From Clostridiales bacterium (lineage in GTDB: Bacteria > Bacillota > Clostridia > Lachnospirales > Lachnospiraceae): a stretch of 15,412 nt of DNA. A model generated the notes under the pieces. It did no database searches, had not been told where the DNA came from, and saw only the letters and a program-made list of their open reading frames with translations. The stretch's first letter is position 1; each line of letters opens with the position of its first letter. The stretch is taken from contig JAHZAT010000033.1 of the NCBI GenBank assembly GCA_019423795.1, positions 1-15,412 of the forward strand. The letters are read 5' to 3'. Position numbers and translations under genes: made by a program. Positions 14,957 through 15,412 of the stretch are shown piece by piece.

Positions 14957-14980
14957 ATCACCTGCTTTCCTGCGGGTGAT
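14957..14980 (-). promoter_or_regulatory. Leader hairpin covering the panG ribosome site
   Basis: In the mRNA sense, ATCACC (14975-14980) pairs with GGTGAT (14957-14962), extended by two G-C pairs after one mismatch, around an AGGAAA loop. The right arm is the AGGTGA ribosome site of panG, seven bases before its ATG. Translation of the first gene could thus depend on opening this hairpin. No known riboswitch was recognised in the roughly 80-base leader. Confidence 0.45.
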
Positions 14981-15039
14981 GTTCTAAGTTAAATTGATTT
15001 GCCGGTATGATTTCTTTCAAGAATACCATCCAGATGTTA

Positions 15040-15068
15040 ACTATAACACCCGTGTGGGGAAATAGCAA
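15040..15068 (-). promoter_or_regulatory. SigA-type promoter of the pan-coaBC operon
   Basis: On the minus strand, TTGCTA (15063-15068) and TATAGT (15040-15045) are 17 bp apart, with TGT just before the -10. The transcript would begin near 15033, leaving a leader of about 80 bases. The spacer holds a CCC-ACAC-GGG dyad that could be an operator, but no regulator can be named. Confidence 0.75.
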
Positions 15069-15098
15069 GTATAATTTTGATTTGTTGATAGTGTTGCA

Positions 15099-15363
15099 TG
15101 TATGAGTCAGAAAGAACAAGAGAAGAAATATTTATAAGAATAAAGGGTGACACTCCGCATTTTTGAAAGCGTTTTTTACAAATCGCTGATCCGCGCCTGT
15201 TCCTTTGATAACTCCCTGGCTGCGAGCCAAAATGCCCGCAGCTACGGTCAGACAATCAACCACAGGGCGCTGCGAATTTGTAAAAAACGCATTCAAAAAG
15301 TGCTCATGTTGTCACCCTTTATTCTTATAAATATTTCTTCTCTTGTTCTTTCTGACTCATACA
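15099..15363. mobile_element. Palindromic MITE-like element with 54-bp terminal inverted repeats
   Basis: Positions 15099-15152 and 15310-15363 are perfect inverted repeats of 54 bp. Inside them, a second pair matches over 15 bp (15169-15183 with 15276-15290), and a central hairpin has 6-bp ends (15219-15224 with 15237-15242). The element has no credible coding capacity, and I recognise no transposase-family ends. It is either a non-autonomous transposable element or a dispersed structural repeat. If TA is the target duplication, the ends are TGAG...CTCA at 15103-15359, as for Tc1/mariner-type MITEs. The match continues two bases further out, so the boundary is uncertain. It lies 31 bp upstream of the pan -35. 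Confidence 0.65.
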
Positions 15364-15384
15364 ACGAAACGCTATTCAAATCAC

Positions 15385-15397
15385 TACACAGTGTGTA
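15385..15397. promoter_or_regulatory. Perfect 13-base dyad, possible operator
   Basis: TACACA-G-TGTGTA is a perfect dyad with a single central base, in 49 bp of non-coding DNA at the right edge. It could be an operator of a gene beyond the window. Nothing else is recognisable in 15364-15412. Confidence 0.3.
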
Positions 15398-15412
15398 TGT
15401 TAAACGGTATTG

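Noticed and set aside
15037..15255. 72-codon open frame on the minus strand across the palindromic element
   Set aside because: It lies across an inverted-repeat arm and the pan promoter side, has no ribosome site, and its Arg/Gly/Ser-rich composition looks like chance translation of a structured repeat.

Overview
This window is a low-GC chromosomal segment whose gene content and organisation suggest a spore-forming member of the Clostridia, most likely Lachnospiraceae. The evidence is spoIID and spoIIQ, AGGAGG-type ribosome sites, a eukaryotic-type HisA, a DUF2520 protein inside a pantothenate operon, and a conserved small membrane protein of the Lachnospiraceae type. The family call is an inference from recognised sequences; no database search was run. 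All but about 0.5 kb at the right end is dense, ordinary-looking coding DNA.

Left part (1-3504): the N-terminal part of a GntR/FadR regulator (minus) diverges from a hemolysin III/PAQR-like membrane protein gene (plus). That gene converges on, and overlaps, a small GIY-YIG nuclease-domain gene (minus). Next is a sporulation pair on the minus strand, spoIID then spoIIQ, preceded by a good SigE-like promoter. Both proteins lack the residues that make their families enzymatically active. Back-to-back with spoIID is an HPr-like gene (plus), whose SigA-like promoter overlaps the spoIID promoter. The HPr-like protein keeps His15 but not Arg17 or Ser46.

Middle (3531-6411): a plus-strand run holds pncB (nicotinate phosphoribosyltransferase), plsC (lysophosphatidate acyltransferase) and a single-pass membrane protein of unknown function with its own promoter. 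It ends at a strong hairpin that also separates it from the converging minus-strand genes.

Right-middle (6428-10707): a minus-strand operon reads sensor kinase, OmpR-type response regulator, RluA-family pseudouridine synthase, eukaryotic-type HisA, and a two-TM protein of unknown function. The kinase precedes the regulator, and the genes are 1 to 50 bases apart.

Right (10748-15068): a minus-strand operon reads panG-like (DUF2520), panB, panC, panD, coaBC. It would take 2-ketoisovalerate and aspartate through pantothenate and, with a kinase encoded elsewhere, on to 4'-phosphopantetheine. It has a well-formed promoter and a leader hairpin that can cover the first ribosome site.

Right edge (15099-15412): no gene. 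A 265-bp nearly palindromic element with perfect 54-bp terminal inverted repeats (MITE-like) sits about 30 bp upstream of the pan promoter, followed by a short perfect dyad of unknown role.

No CRISPR array, tRNA, rRNA, phage or defence system was seen. The most unusual signals are the degenerate SpoIID/SpoIIQ pair, the non-canonical HPr, the palindromic element, and a strong excess of GATC across the coding DNA.
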